Both the position numbers and the translations under genes were made by a program. DNA of 64,000 bases, from the NCBI RefSeq assembly GCF_004342905.1, contig NZ_SMAN01000003.1, positions 1 through 64,000 on the forward strand. The letters run 5' to 3'. Shown piece by piece: positions 42,480-52,347 of the stretch. The DNA comes from Melghiribacillus thermohalophilus (lineage in GTDB: Bacteria; Bacillota; Bacilli; Bacillales; Alkalibacillaceae). Under the pieces are notes generated by a model that saw only the letters and a program-made list of their open reading frames with translations, searched no databases and had not been told where the DNA came from. Within the stretch, counting starts at the first letter, position 1. Each line of letters starts with the position of its first letter.

Positions 42480-45400
42480 TTAGGATAAAATGAGCTGTTC
42501 GAACTTTTTCTTCTTATCCTTCAGTTCGGCTACATCGATTTGTTCTGATAGACTTTTCAAAAGAGTGTTCACATACTCCTGAACTTCATATATTCTTTGA
42601 TTTTTTAATTCCTCTACTTTTTGCTGCCACTCCTGGACATAATGTTCGGTAAGCCTTTCACCTTCCCGGTCCAATTCGGCTATGACATAGGGTTCAAGCT
42701 CCTTCTTCAACTCTTCCTTCATGACCTCTTTTTCATTTTCTTCAAAAAAGGTTTTCGGATTTTTATAAAAACGAAAGATTCTTTTAAAGGTATTCCCCTG
42801 GACGTTTTCAAGAATTGCCTGGAATGTTATGGGCTGAAAATCCGGTTCGTTCATCCCGGAAAAGGACAGACTGTGGTCAACTTCCTGAATCTTTTTCAGC
42901 AACTCCTCATTCATATCCGCTAACTTTTGAATGATAAAGCGCTCTAATCGCAAGGTAGTCGCCTGCAGTTCTTGTATGATCTGCTTTTTCATATGCCCAA
43001 GCAACTCCTCACAGGCAACGGCCACCTCTTCTCTGCCTTTTTTACCTGCAGATTGAATGACCGACGGATGAAAAGATTCCTTAAACAAATCCGAAAAGCC
43101 GAGAAAGAGCCGCTGTTTGATATAATACACGAGTTCCTTGAGTTCATGTTTCACTAATCCCTCATAAGAATCAGCTGAAAACTGAGTGATTGTTTCCGTA
43201 ATCAGTGACAGGTTTTCCTGATAGACGATCCTTCTCTGCACTTTTTCCCGCTCATCCAGGGATGCTGACTGAATAAATTGAGTCAGGGTCTGATACGTTC
43301 GCTGTACATCATGCATCGCTGATTGAATAAACAATCCTGTAAGATCCTTTTGGATGAACTCGTAAAAAGACTGTTCAAATGTGTTTATATTGGATGCGTG
43401 TAGTCGTGTTTCATCTCCTCGCTTTCCTTCCAGCGCCCATTTGCTTGAGACCGGGTAAATTCTGGGACTGCGAATGCCGTGAATCGCCAGCTGTCCTTCG
43501 ACATAAGAAAGAACAAGGTTCAAATCATCCTCATGTTCAGCCAGGTCCGCTGCATTGACCAGGAAAAACATTTTATCAAGGGTAAAGACATCTTTTACCC
43601 GACCAAGTTGCTTTAAAAATTCTCGATCTGCCCGGGAAAAGGGGTGATTGTAATAAGTGACAAATAGAATGGCATCGGAATTTTTTATATATTCAAAGGA
43701 CACATCGGTATGTCTCGCATGAATCGAGTCAGCACCCGGTGTATCAACCAGTGTCATATTGTTTCGGGTAAGTTCACAGTCGTAATAAAGCTCAATGGAT
43801 TCTACAAAGCACGCTTTTTCTTCATCTGCTATATAGCTCCTGCTTTCTGTTAAGCTTACCTGTATTTCCTTTCCGATATAGGGTCTCATTTTCGGGTAAC
43901 CTTTTACAAACGCCTGCAAAAAGGACAGGTGCACATGTTCATGGTTTTTAACGGCTCGGACCGGATCTGTTTTTTCCAGCCATGCATGAAGTTCTTCTAT
44001 GCAGGTCACGTAATCTGGAATATGATCCATCGCCAGCTTCAGGTCATCCCAGAGATCGTTTTCGGTTTTTAATGTCACCCGGGCGGACTGATCCGGGTGC
44101 TCCGAATCAGGCGGACTGATTTTATTTATAGCTGCTGTAGTAGGATTGGGAGATACGGGTAAAATCGATTTGCCTAACAGAGCATTTGCAAACGATGATT
44201 TTCCAGCACTAAAAGCGCCAAACAAAGCTACGGTGAAATGTTTGTAAACGAGACGTTCCCTTTTATCCTTTAAATCAGCGACAAGAGATGGAAAGCTATT
44301 CAGCCCGTTCATCAGTTCTTCAGCTTGCTTGAGTCTCGCTACCATCTCTTCTGCGGTTAATGAATGGTTATCCATTTCCTCGACTGAAATTTTTCCGGTA
44401 TTCTCGCTATGATTTTCCAGCCGCTTCTCCTTGACTTCCCATGTTCCTTTTTTGGCGTTATGTTCTTGCTCATTGATGACGGCTTCCATGAGCTTAATCT
44501 CTTCACCGGATAAGGTGATATCTTTGCTTAACAAATTGTGTAATTTCTCGTTTTTGTTCTTGAGCTCTTGTTCCATTTGCTCGAGTCTCTTCTGGTAACG
44601 TTCAGCCTCGATTTCTCTAGCCAGTTCCTGTTCTTTTTCTTTTAAACTATTCTGATTTTGTGCTTCTACGATAGTTAAAAGCTTGTCCAAAAGATGACGG
44701 GCAGCTAACTTGTAGACATTTTTTATGTCGTCAGCGACATCATTCGTATAGACGAGTACGTAATCCCCGGTAACCTGTGCTCCAGGTTTGACCAGCTGCT
44801 TGAGTCTTTCCTTATCATAAACGACGGCAAACTGCTGGATCTGTTTGGAAAACGTATCGTCATAAATCTGAAATTCTTTGGATTTTTGAACAAACCAGTC
44901 ACGGATATGCCACTGAATCTGAGATTCCGCCTGTTTAACAAGTGACTGGTAAAACTCATCCAGGCGTCTTTTCTGTTCTTCTGCCGTTTTCTTCCCTGAA
45001 AAAAACAAACCGACTTTAAAGCCCTGCTGCATGGACTCCAAATAGTGCTTTGCCTGTTCCCGAACATCAAATGGCATGAGATAAGCATTTTTTAACATAT
45101 TCTGTAGTTCCTCACGAAATTCGAGTTCGAGCTTTTCTCCTGTTTCTTTCAGCTTTCTGATGGCATCCTGCAGTTCTTTCACATTCTGATCATTCGTTTG
45201 ATCTGCTTTCAGGCTCTGGATTTGGTCTGATAGTTGGTTTATTTCCTTTTCAAATGATTGTTCGTAATGCTTGATATGATCCTCAATTAGACTCCGAGCA
45301 GCGTTCGCGATCGTAGGCCGGATCCATTGATCTTTTGTCTCAAACAGCTGATGGATCTTCGTTTTCAAAGCTTCATATTCATTGTAAGGATGACCAGCCT

Positions 45401-46127
45401 GTTTCAGGGTTGTAAAAAAAATGCCCTCATAAGAAATATTCCATTTTTGCAACGTTTCCATGAGACTGGACTTAAAACTTTCAAATGAAAGCTCATGGTC
45501 CTGGTGTTTATCAATCTGGTTTACGACAATGTAAATCGGTTTTTTCTTTCTGGTCATTTCTAATAGGAATGATAGATTCACTTCTGACTGGACATGATTA
45601 TAATCCATGACATAAAACAGAATATCGATGACATGCATGTTTGATTCAGTCATGACCCGATCGGCATCATTGGCAGAGTCGATCCCGGGTGTATCAATAA
45701 TGGCGATCCCATCGGGAAGCGATAGTGCAGAATGGTGTATATCAATTCTGTATATGGAATCCCCATCTTTGCAGAAATCTTTCAGGGACTCCAGATTATA
45801 TGGCTCCTCATAATCAACTGGTCCTTCTTCTGTATAATAGATTCGGGCAAATCCTGCTCCCTTTTTTATTTTTACAATATTGGCACTCGTTGGAATTGGG
45901 CTTGACGGCAATATGTCCTCTCCCAGCAGCTGATTGATCATCGTTGATTTTCCTGCTGAAAAGTGTCCGGAAAATCCAATGACCAGTTCGCTGGTTTTGA
46001 TTTTTTTAAGTAAATCAATGATCTGTCCGGCCTGAGTCTCATTGCCATCTTTCTTGAATTCTTCATATAGTTTTGTCAGATGATGTATGGTTACATCCTG
46101 CAATGCGGTTTCCTTTGTAAGCGTCAT
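42480..46127 (-). CDS. dynA: Double dynamin-like GTPase DynA (YpbR)
   Basis: A 1215-residue membrane-remodelling GTPase made of two fused bacterial dynamins. The first unit has GFSGHFSAGKSTMINQLLGEDILP (G1, near 55), the SSPIPTSANI G2, IDTPGIDSAND G3 and VVNQIDKH G4. The second, starting near 640, has GAFSAGKSSFANALLGKSILP, NPTTAAI, LVDTPGADSIHARHTD and NAADLAE. Long helical stalks follow each. B. subtilis DynA (1193 residues) helps protect membranes and fuses bilayers. Both G1 motifs look intact. It is monocistronic. Confidence 0.93.
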   Translation of the reverse strand: MTLTKETALQDVTIHHLTKLYEEFKKDGNETQAGQIIDLLKKIKTSELVIGFSGHFSAGKSTMINQLLGEDILPSSPIPTSANIVKIKKGAGFARIYYTEEGPVDYEEPYNLESLKDFCKDGDSIYRIDIHHSALSLPDGIAIIDTPGIDSANDADRVMTESNMHVIDILFYVMDYNHVQSEVNLSFLLEMTRKKKPIYIVVNQIDKHQDHELSFESFKSSLMETLQKWNISYEGIFFTTLKQAGHPYNEYEALKTKIHQLFETKDQWIRPTIANAARSLIEDHIKHYEQSFEKEINQLSDQIQSLKADQTNDQNVKELQDAIRKLKETGEKLELEFREELQNMLKNAYLMPFDVREQAKHYLESMQQGFKVGLFFSGKKTAEEQKRRLDEFYQSLVKQAESQIQWHIRDWFVQKSKEFQIYDDTFSKQIQQFAVVYDKERLKQLVKPGAQVTGDYVLVYTNDVADDIKNVYKLAARHLLDKLLTIVEAQNQNSLKEKEQELAREIEAERYQKRLEQMEQELKNKNEKLHNLLSKDITLSGEEIKLMEAVINEQEHNAKKGTWEVKEKRLENHSENTGKISVEEMDNHSLTAEEMVARLKQAEELMNGLNSFPSLVADLKDKRERLVYKHFTVALFGAFSAGKSSFANALLGKSILPVSPNPTTAAINKISPPDSEHPDQSARVTLKTENDLWDDLKLAMDHIPDYVTCIEELHAWLEKTDPVRAVKNHEHVHLSFLQAFVKGYPKMRPYIGKEIQVSLTESRSYIADEEKACFVESIELYYDCELTRNNMTLVDTPGADSIHARHTDVSFEYIKNSDAILFVTYYNHPFSRADREFLKQLGRVKDVFTLDKMFFLVNAADLAEHEDDLNLVLSYVEGQLAIHGIRSPRIYPVSSKWALEGKRGDETRLHASNINTFEQSFYEFIQKDLTGLFIQSAMHDVQRTYQTLTQFIQSASLDEREKVQRRIVYQENLSLITETITQFSADSYEGLVKHELKELVYYIKQRLFLGFSDLFKESFHPSVIQSAGKKGREEVAVACEELLGHMKKQIIQELQATTLRLERFIIQKLADMNEELLKKIQEVDHSLSFSGMNEPDFQPITFQAILENVQGNTFKRIFRFYKNPKTFFEENEKEVMKEELKKELEPYVIAELDREGERLTEHYVQEWQQKVEELKNQRIYEVQEYVNTLLKSLSEQIDVAELKDKKKKFEQLILS

Positions 46128-46215
46128 TCCATCTTTTCCCCTTTTTCTCTACATTCTTTTCTATTTTACTGAAAGAAGTGCCCGATCCTCAAGTCAAAGG
46201 GGGAAAAAACCGCTC

Positions 46216-47181
46216 TCAGGCATGGACATCCTGATACGAAGGGAGACCGCCCATACCCTCTGCCGTTTGAATGCCATTTACAACCGCATGTTCCATAACA
46301 AATGCTGCAAGGTAGCTCACCACATTTAAATCAGCTTCAACTTTGCCTGTACTCATTGTGAAGATCGTATCCCCATCCACAAATGTATGGGAAGGACGCA
46401 TCGTTCTTGCGAGTCCATCGTGGGCAATGGATGCCAGTTTATTCGCCTGGCCCTTGTTTACAACAGCATTGGTGATGACCGCACCAATCGTAGTGTTTCC
46501 CTGAAAACGATTCGTGCTGGCAGTCCATTGTTGCAACAGGATATCTTCTGTATGTAAATAAGTCTGTTTTTCCCGGTCATAGGCTCCTGCGAGCGGCTTT
46601 CCTGTTTTCGGATCAATCACATCTCCAAACCCGTTTACTGCCACTATTGCCCCGATCTTTAAATCTCCTATTTTCACCGCATAAGTACCGAGACCGCCTT
46701 TCATGGCATAATCAAACCCCTTACATTTTCCCACGCTAGCCCCTAATCCGGCCCCTTTGCTGCCGTCTAACTCTTCTTTTTTTTCGGCATTTTTGCACGC
46801 TTCATAACCCAAGTGTTGATCTGGCCTGACAGCAGGATCTCCAGGATAAAGATCAAATAAAATAGCCCCGGTTACAATCGGCACCCTGGCTATCGTTACG
46901 TCAAATCCGGCTCCTTTTTCCTCTAAAAACTTCATCACACCGCCGGCCACATCCAGCCCATAGGCACTGCCTCCTGACAAAAATACCCCGTGAATTTTTT
47001 CAACGAGATTTTGGGGATCTAATACATCTGTTTCTCTCGTGCCCGGGGAACCACCGCGAACATCGACTCCACCTGTTGCCCCCTCTTCACATAAAATCAC
47101 CGTGCATCCGGTTAACGCTTTTCTGTTCTCAGCATGGCCTATGTTAAATCCCTCAATGTCATGAATGGTGATTTTTTCCAC
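46216..47181 (-). CDS. P1 family peptidase (DmpA/NylC-like Ntn hydrolase)
   Basis: A 321-residue self-cleaving Ntn hydrolase. GFNIGHAENRKALTGCTVILCEEGATGGVDVRGGSPGTRETD opens it, FLSGGSAYGLDVAGGVM and VPIVTGAILFDL follow, and FQGNTTIGAVITNA holds the predicted autocleavage region, with Thr as nucleophile. Relatives cleave N-terminal or beta-aminopeptides. GTG 47181 follows GGAGGTGATCAG. The substrate is unknown. Confidence 0.85.
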   Translation of the reverse strand: MEKITIHDIEGFNIGHAENRKALTGCTVILCEEGATGGVDVRGGSPGTRETDVLDPQNLVEKIHGVFLSGGSAYGLDVAGGVMKFLEEKGAGFDVTIARVPIVTGAILFDLYPGDPAVRPDQHLGYEACKNAEKKEELDGSKGAGLGASVGKCKGFDYAMKGGLGTYAVKIGDLKIGAIVAVNGFGDVIDPKTGKPLAGAYDREKQTYLHTEDILLQQWTASTNRFQGNTTIGAVITNAVVNKGQANKLASIAHDGLARTMRPSHTFVDGDTIFTMSTGKVEADLNVVSYLAAFVMEHAVVNGIQTAEGMGGLPSYQDVHA

Positions 47182-47206
47182 CTGATCACCTCCAGAATTC
47201 TTGAAA

Positions 47207-47246
47207 ACTAATAAGAGACTGTCTCTTTGTAAGAAACAGCCTCTTG
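47207..47246 (-). terminator. Terminator of the ferredoxin gene
   Basis: AAGAGGCTGTTTCTT and AAGAGACAGTCTCTT pair on the minus strand, nine bases after the ferredoxin stop; the following run (ATTAGTTTTC) is weak. Confidence 0.5.
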
Positions 47247-47254
47247 TTTGACCA

Positions 47255-47491
47255 TCAAGATTGGAAAAATTTACGGTTTAGTTCAATGTACTCTTTTTCG
47301 GCATCAGGAACATCGTCCTCATGGTAAATTGCTTCTACCGGGCAAACGGCCTCGCATGCGCCACAATCAATACAAATGTCCGGATCGATGTAGTACATAT
47401 CTTCGCCCTCTTCAATGCATTCGACTGGACAAACTTCTACACATTCTGCTGCTTTTTCGTCCTTGCATGGTGATGTAATAACAAATGCCAC
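47255..47491 (-). CDS. Ferredoxin (7Fe/8Fe bacterial type)
   Basis: A 78-residue electron carrier. The first cluster region is Cys-x7-Cys-x3-Cys-Pro (CKDEKAAECVEVCP), with a further Cys in VECI. The second is CIDCGACEAVCPVEAI, a full 4Fe-4S motif. The longer first spacing and single cysteine groups suggest a 3Fe-4S plus 4Fe-4S ferredoxin of the FdxA type. GTG 47491 follows AAAGGAGGG. Its partner is not visible here. Confidence 0.88.
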   Translation of the reverse strand: MAFVITSPCKDEKAAECVEVCPVECIEEGEDMYYIDPDICIDCGACEAVCPVEAIYHEDDVPDAEKEYIELNRKFFQS

Positions 47492-47656
47492 AGTGAGCCC
47501 TCCTTTATGAATATTTTACTACATATATAAGTATATAGTTTGCGGTACATACATGAAAATCCTTTTTTTCAATTCATTTTTTGAATTTTTTTCACAAATA
47601 TGATGGATGTTTGTGACATACCTTTGTAAAGGAGAAGATTTTAGGAGGAATCAAAC

Positions 47657-48847
47657 ATGGACATTCCAATCGCTTCTGGTGACACGTTCTGGCTGTATAG
47701 TCAAGTTTTCGGTGTGCCAATCAGGCTGATTATAGATTCTAATCCGGGTGTTAGCCCAACAAGCCTGATTGTGGGACGATCAGTTAAGATTCCTGGATTT
47801 GTCGAAGAGAGATACGTCATTCGCCCAGGTGATACATTATGGAATATTTCACAGCAGCAAAATGTACCTTTAACCTGGATTCAATTAAAAAATCGAACGG
47901 TCAATCCTTATCAGTTGCAACCGGGTCAAACCATTCTTCTTCCAAGAAAGGTCACCTGGCGGGTTGTGCAGGGTAGACAGGTATACAGCTATGAAGACAT
48001 GATCAATGACATGAATGAATTACGGACGATCTATCCATTTATTCGTACTCGTTCCATCGGACAATCGGTCATGGGAAAAACCATACCCGAGATCACAGTG
48101 GGAATAGGCTCAAAAGTGGTTCATGCAAATGCCTCTTTTCATGCCAATGAATGGATTACGACTCCCATCATGATGACCTTTTTAAATGATTATTTGCTGT
48201 CACTCACCAATAACCAGCCAATTCGAGGATACTATCTCTATCCATACTATGAACAAACACTTTTATCTCTGGTCCCCATGGTCAATCCCGATGGAGTCAA
48301 TCTCGTTCAGCAGGGACCACCTCAGGAGCAGCCTTATCGGAATCTGGTACTCCAGATAAACAATGGCCGTACCGATTTTTCCGGCTGGAAAGCTAATATA
48401 AGGGGGGTCGATCTAAATAATCAGTATCCGGCCCGCTGGGAAATTGAAAAAGGACGAAAAGTCCAAAACCCGGCTCCAAGGGACTATCCCGGGGAAGCAC
48501 CGTTAACAGAACCAGAAGCCATCGCAATCGCTGAGTTAACGGGTCGCAGAAATTTTCAGAGATCCCTCGCCTTCCATACCCAGGGAGAAGTGATTTTCTG
48601 GGGCTTTTTAGGTCTGGAGCCCCCTGAATCAGAAAGGATCGTGAACGAATTTTCTAGGGTCAGCGGTTATACACCCATCCAATATGTGGACAGTTATGCA
48701 GGGTATAAGGACTGGTTTATCCAGATCTTTCGCAGACCAGGATTTACGGTGGAACTCGGAAGGGGAACCAATCCTCTGCCAATTGATCAATTTGATGAAA
48801 TATATGAAGAAAGCCTCGGAATTTTTCTGGCCAATCTGTATTTGTAG
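47657..48847 (+). CDS. LysM-containing M14 peptidase (gamma-D-glutamyl-diamino acid endopeptidase I type)
   Basis: A 396-residue protein. Two LysM-like repeats (residues 5 to 50 and 54 to 98, the second with YVIRPGDTLWNISQQQNVPLTWIQLKN) are followed by a zinc carboxypeptidase domain with HANEW (zinc His and Glu), a later zinc His in LAFHTQGEV, and FTVELGRGTNPLP with the catalytic Glu. It resembles endopeptidase I of L. sphaericus and B. subtilis YqgT, which cut peptidoglycan stems. No signal peptide is seen. ATG 47657 follows TTTTAGGAGG. Confidence 0.88.
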   Translation: MDIPIASGDTFWLYSQVFGVPIRLIIDSNPGVSPTSLIVGRSVKIPGFVEERYVIRPGDTLWNISQQQNVPLTWIQLKNRTVNPYQLQPGQTILLPRKVTWRVVQGRQVYSYEDMINDMNELRTIYPFIRTRSIGQSVMGKTIPEITVGIGSKVVHANASFHANEWITTPIMMTFLNDYLLSLTNNQPIRGYYLYPYYEQTLLSLVPMVNPDGVNLVQQGPPQEQPYRNLVLQINNGRTDFSGWKANIRGVDLNNQYPARWEIEKGRKVQNPAPRDYPGEAPLTEPEAIAIAELTGRRNFQRSLAFHTQGEVIFWGFLGLEPPESERIVNEFSRVSGYTPIQYVDSYAGYKDWFIQIFRRPGFTVELGRGTNPLPIDQFDEIYEESLGIFLANLYL

Positions 48848-49040
48848 TTTACATTCGTACCGGGTTCAGCTGTTTCGTAAGTCAACAGCCTTTATTGAGT
48901 AGCCAAAAGCTGATTTCTTCACCATGCAGCCATATTGATCTGCAAATCGATTCCATTTTAATAACAGAACTCGGGCACAAAAAATCAGTTGTGATGCGGA
49001 AGTTATTATGCTTCCTAAGGGGTGGGCTCCTATTCCATGA

Positions 49041-49080
49041 TAAAAAAGCGCGGTCTCTATTTGTGAGGCCGCCCTTTTCA
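49041..49080. terminator. Terminator between convergent genes
   Basis: AAAAAGCGCGGTCTC and GAGGCCGCCCTTTT pair with a seven-base loop and T-runs on both strands. The 190 bases between the M14 stop and this hairpin hold nothing recognised. Confidence 0.6.
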
Positions 49081-49093
49081 CAATCATGATCAG

Positions 49094-49465
49094 CTATAGA
49101 TTTCGCTCTAAAAATTCCAGACGATTTCCAAAGGGGTCAAATAGATAAAATCGTTTGGCGTCCGGGAGTTTATCATCGTCCTTTACGTTTATTCCCTGTC
49201 CGATTAAATGATTCCTGAGATTCTTCAAATTTTCAACATAAATAGCAGGATGAGCCTTTTTGGCAGGACGAAAATCCTTCTCCACCCCGATATGTATTTC
49301 CTGAGTGCCGCACTGAAACCAGACCCCTCCGTTTTTCTTTAATGCCTGGGGCTTTTCGATTTCTTCCATTCCTAGAATATCCCGGAAAAATTTGCGTGCA
49401 TCGTTTTCACATCCTGGCGGAGCTGCCAGCTGGATGTGATCGAGTCCTCTAAATGAATAGGACAC
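49094..49465 (-). CDS. VOC/glyoxalase family protein
   Basis: A 123-residue protein. GLDHIQLAAPPGCENDARKFFRDILGMEEIEKP at the start and AKRFYLFDPFGNRLEFLE at the end are the paired beta-alpha-beta-beta-beta halves of VOC proteins, with His and Glu in metal positions. Related proteins include glyoxalases and fosfomycin enzymes; the substrate is unknown. GTG 49465 has AAAGGGG eight bases before it, better than GTG 49474. Confidence 0.8.
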   Translation of the reverse strand: MSYSFRGLDHIQLAAPPGCENDARKFFRDILGMEEIEKPQALKKNGGVWFQCGTQEIHIGVEKDFRPAKKAHPAIYVENLKNLRNHLIGQGINVKDDDKLPDAKRFYLFDPFGNRLEFLERNL

Positions 49466-49498
49466 CTTTCTCACCCCTTTCCCGGAATGAGTAATGAC

Positions 49499-49705
49499 TT
49501 ACTTCACTTCCTTAAAATAGTCTTTTCTGAATCCCGCCATTTTTCCTGAATCATCTACAATAAAATAAAATTCGTCGGTTTCATTTTTGACGTCGTATAC
49601 TTTTCCCGCTGTCAGTACGTTTTTAACCATGTATTTTGGGGCATCTGTATGAATACATTTGATTTTTTTAATGGTTTTGCTATCATACCATGTCTTATGA
49701 ATCAT
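49499..49705 (-). CDS. DUF6501 family small protein
   Basis: Sixty-eight residues: HKTWYDSKTIKKIKCIHTDA, VLTAGKVYDVKNETDEFYFIVDDSGKMAGFRKDYF. This matches a small conserved Bacillaceae family (DUF6501) of unknown role. ATG 49705 follows AAGGAGGAAAGTCTA. It lies 25 bases before the VOC gene. Confidence 0.7.
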   Translation of the reverse strand: MIHKTWYDSKTIKKIKCIHTDAPKYMVKNVLTAGKVYDVKNETDEFYFIVDDSGKMAGFRKDYFKEVK

Positions 49706-49776
49706 TAGACTTTCCTCCTTACCCGTTCATTCCATTATAAAATTACCATAAATGATGAAAAATATCATTCATTGTT

Positions 49777-50487
49777 TTAAATCCTGACAGGAACCGGTTT
49801 CTGCAATGAGATTCCTTCCAGACTAACATGACAAGTTCTTGCATACAGATCAACACCGTTTTTTTCGGCATCCTGGAGAGCTGCGGTAAAATCCGGATCA
49901 ATCCAGTGGGCCGGTCTGACGGTGTCTATATCCTCCCGCTGACAGACAAATAAAATACCCGTCTTTATATTCGAATGAATTCGAATCTCTCTCAGCTCCC
50001 GCACATGACGGGTACCTCTTTTCGTCGGTGCATCAGGGAAATAGCCGATACCATCCTTTTCAAAGGTCACGCTTTTAATTTCAAGAATATAGTTTTGTAT
50101 TCCATGAGTCAACAAAAAATCCCATCGTGACCCTTGAAATGTATATTCTCGTTTCTGATATTGATAACGAGAAAACTCGGGCAGCCTATCCTGTTTTAAC
50201 GCCCGCTCAATTAGACGATTGGGCAGGGTGGACCGCAGTGAAACCAGGACATCAGAGGATGGTTTTCGGACCAGTTCCGCTGTCCATTTCGTCTTTCGGT
50301 GGGGCACATCATGATATGAGAGATAAACCGTATTTCCTGGTATTAGCAGTTCTTTGAGCCGACCCGGATCTTGCAGGTGAACCGTAACCTGTTGTCCGTT
50401 AGCTGTTAACTTACAGGTCAAAATAAACCGGTTTTCCCTTTTTATAAAAACGGCTTCATGCAAGTCTTTTTCAAATGGGATAAACAA
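49777..50487 (-). CDS. sfsA: SfsA family DNA-binding/nuclease-like protein
   Basis: A 236-residue protein: REN RFILTCKLTANGQQVTVHLQDPGRLKELLIPGNTVYL (OB-like part), KSVTFEKDGIGYFPDAPTKRGTRHVREL (PD-(D/E)XK-like core with KSV and FPDAPT), and ILFVCQREDIDTVRPAHWIDPDF. SfsA was named for sugar fermentation stimulation; the biochemical role is not firm. TTG 50487 has GGGAGGG six bases upstream and is preferred to ATG 50502. Confidence 0.9.
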   Translation of the reverse strand: MFIPFEKDLHEAVFIKRENRFILTCKLTANGQQVTVHLQDPGRLKELLIPGNTVYLSYHDVPHRKTKWTAELVRKPSSDVLVSLRSTLPNRLIERALKQDRLPEFSRYQYQKREYTFQGSRWDFLLTHGIQNYILEIKSVTFEKDGIGYFPDAPTKRGTRHVRELREIRIHSNIKTGILFVCQREDIDTVRPAHWIDPDFTAALQDAEKNGVDLYARTCHVSLEGISLQKPVPVRI

Positions 50488-50508
50488 TAAGATCCCTCCC
50501 ATATTCCA

Positions 50509-50994
50509 TTAATCCAGTGATTTATAAAATTCCCACTCATCCTGGATCAGTATGCCATTTTCCCCTGTCACGGGTATGGAAGGTTTGTATTTTCTGGCAT
50601 GGCTGACCGCATCCAGATGAACGTTTACCAGGCGAAATCCTCTTTTTTGATAAAAACGAACGGCATGCAGGTTATCATTGGTTGTGATCAATTCGATTCC
50701 TGCACATCCCATTTCTTTTGCCCTATTTTCAACCAGATCGATCAGTTTGCTGCCAATCCCTTTTCCTTCTTCCAGACTATCCAGGGAAATGATTTCTATC
50801 GTGTTTTTCGTTTGATGAAACTGATAAGAAACCAGTCCAATGATCTTTTTCTGATCGTTGAGACAGATAAATCCGTCCAGATCGCGGATATGGTAGACTC
50901 CTGTGGAAACTACGATCTCCGCTGATGACCACTGTCTCATAAAAAAATGTTCGATTTGATCCATTTGATATTCTTGAAACGATATAAATCGCAT
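50509..50994 (-). CDS. GNAT family N-acetyltransferase
   Basis: A 161-residue enzyme. The acetyl-CoA loop is SLEEGKGIGSKLIDLVENRAKEMGCAGIEL (near residues 72 to 100), followed by TTNDNLHAVRFYQKRGFRLVNVHLDAV. The last block is seen in GNATs of the YhdJ/PhnO-like type; the substrate is unknown. ATG 50994 lies two bases after the upstream gene's stop, with AAGGAGTAGATAAAC as ribosome binding site. Confidence 0.82.
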   Translation of the reverse strand: MRFISFQEYQMDQIEHFFMRQWSSAEIVVSTGVYHIRDLDGFICLNDQKKIIGLVSYQFHQTKNTIEIISLDSLEEGKGIGSKLIDLVENRAKEMGCAGIELITTNDNLHAVRFYQKRGFRLVNVHLDAVSHARKYKPSIPVTGENGILIQDEWEFYKSLD

Positions 50995-50996
50995 GT

Positions 50997-52049
50997 TTAT
51001 CTACTCCTTCCTTTTATCCCCGGTATGTGCGGCAGCATAAGCGGCAAAATCAATACAATCATGAGTACTCGAATTGTCTGCAGGGAGCCCACTACAGAAG
51101 GGTCTCCTCCGGCTGTTTGAGCCGTCAGCGCCATTTCAACCAGACCTCCGGGTGCAATGCTCAACATGGATGTGGCCATGTCCAGGGATGTCATGAGATG
51201 AAACAGATAGCCAAATATAAAGGATATGCCGATCACCACCATGGAGAGGAAACAAAAGATCAAAACATATCGCCCGGACTTGATCAGTTCTTTAACCGAT
51301 ACGGATTGACCGAGATAGACCCCCAGCATAACCTGTGCTCCGATACTGAATACATCCGGTAGCGGGTATGCTGGCAGATGGGCAATATTTAAAAAAGCTG
51401 TGCTCAGCATGGGAATGAGTATGTAATTGGCTGGCACCCGATTTCTTAAATGGTAAGCCAGATAAAAAAATAACGGATAGGCGAATACCGTCCAGAAAAG
51501 CGGATCATCTGTTTGTATGGCCAGAGATGCTCTTTGGCCAGTCTCCCCATGAGCAAAAAAATGAACGGCTGCAAACGGAACAATAAAAAGAACGGCCAGC
51601 AGCCGAACCGTATGAAAAATCGTTACGTATACGGTATTGCTTTTGATGGAATCACTGAGGGCAATCATGGCCGAAAGTCCGCCCGGTACAGCACCTAACA
51701 TCCCTGTTGCGGCGTCCAGCCGAATTATTTTCGAAATCAAAAAACCGAATAACAGACTAATCGCAATTAACATAACCGAAAAAAGAAGGTATGGAACCAC
51801 ATACGGGCTGATCAGCTGAAAGGTATGATCCGTAAAGGTATTCCCAATCTCGATGCCAAGGATCACATAGCTGATATTTTTTAAAAACGTCGAATAAATG
51901 ACCTTTTGAGAAAACGTGAACTTATATGCAATCATAGCCATGAGTGAACCCAGTATCCATGGAAGTGGGAGATGGAGAAAATAAAATATAATTCCGCCCA
52001 GCAATCCGGTGAAATATGTCATAAACAATCGGCCTGAACAAGATAACAT
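50997..52049 (-). CDS. AbrB-family (ammonia-monooxygenase-like) membrane protein
   Basis: A 350-residue integral membrane protein with about ten helices in two repeated halves: FTGLLGGIIFYFLHLPLPWILGSLMA with AATGMLGAVPGGLSAMIALS, and YPLPDVFSIGAQVMLGVYLGQSV with ATSMLSIAPGGLVEMALTA. This duplicated motif is the AbrB membrane family (DUF AbrB, PF05145), suspected of transport, not the AbrB transition-state regulator. ATG 52049 follows TTGGAGATCAGAGTC. Confidence 0.82.
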   Translation of the reverse strand: MLSCSGRLFMTYFTGLLGGIIFYFLHLPLPWILGSLMAMIAYKFTFSQKVIYSTFLKNISYVILGIEIGNTFTDHTFQLISPYVVPYLLFSVMLIAISLLFGFLISKIIRLDAATGMLGAVPGGLSAMIALSDSIKSNTVYVTIFHTVRLLAVLFIVPFAAVHFFAHGETGQRASLAIQTDDPLFWTVFAYPLFFYLAYHLRNRVPANYILIPMLSTAFLNIAHLPAYPLPDVFSIGAQVMLGVYLGQSVSVKELIKSGRYVLIFCFLSMVVIGISFIFGYLFHLMTSLDMATSMLSIAPGGLVEMALTAQTAGGDPSVVGSLQTIRVLMIVLILPLMLPHIPGIKGRSR

Positions 52050-52347
52050 GACTCTGATCTCCAATCATGTGAGATACATATCAAATTATAACACGTTGGT
52101 TGGGTAGTTGATTTGATTTCGTTTTATATATCGAATAGGCTAAAATCGGTTAATGGAGGGCATGCTTTTCCAGATTCGTCGACCATCCCCTTGAGTTTCT
52201 CTGGTTTTCTGCCCCACGGCGGACAGCTGAAGTGATTCTTTTTTCTATCAAAAAGAAGGACCATCTCAACAGCAACATCTTTGAGACAGCCCAGGACCCA
52301 TCATCGAAGGATATAGTGCTGGTATATATGAAAAGAGCATGATAATT
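52050..52347. other. Intergenic stretch without a recognised gene
   Basis: About 300 bases separate two minus-strand genes. A GGAGGGC motif precedes an ATG at 52163, but its frame stops after about ten codons. Near 52230 to 52295 a run of GATTCTTTTTTCTATCAAAAAGAAGGACCATC forms a weak hairpin. Nothing else is supported. Confidence 0.3.

Noticed and set aside
48866-49087. Minus-strand 73-codon ORF between the M14 and VOC genes
   Set aside because: It covers a terminator hairpin and has neither a start signal nor a recognisable domain.
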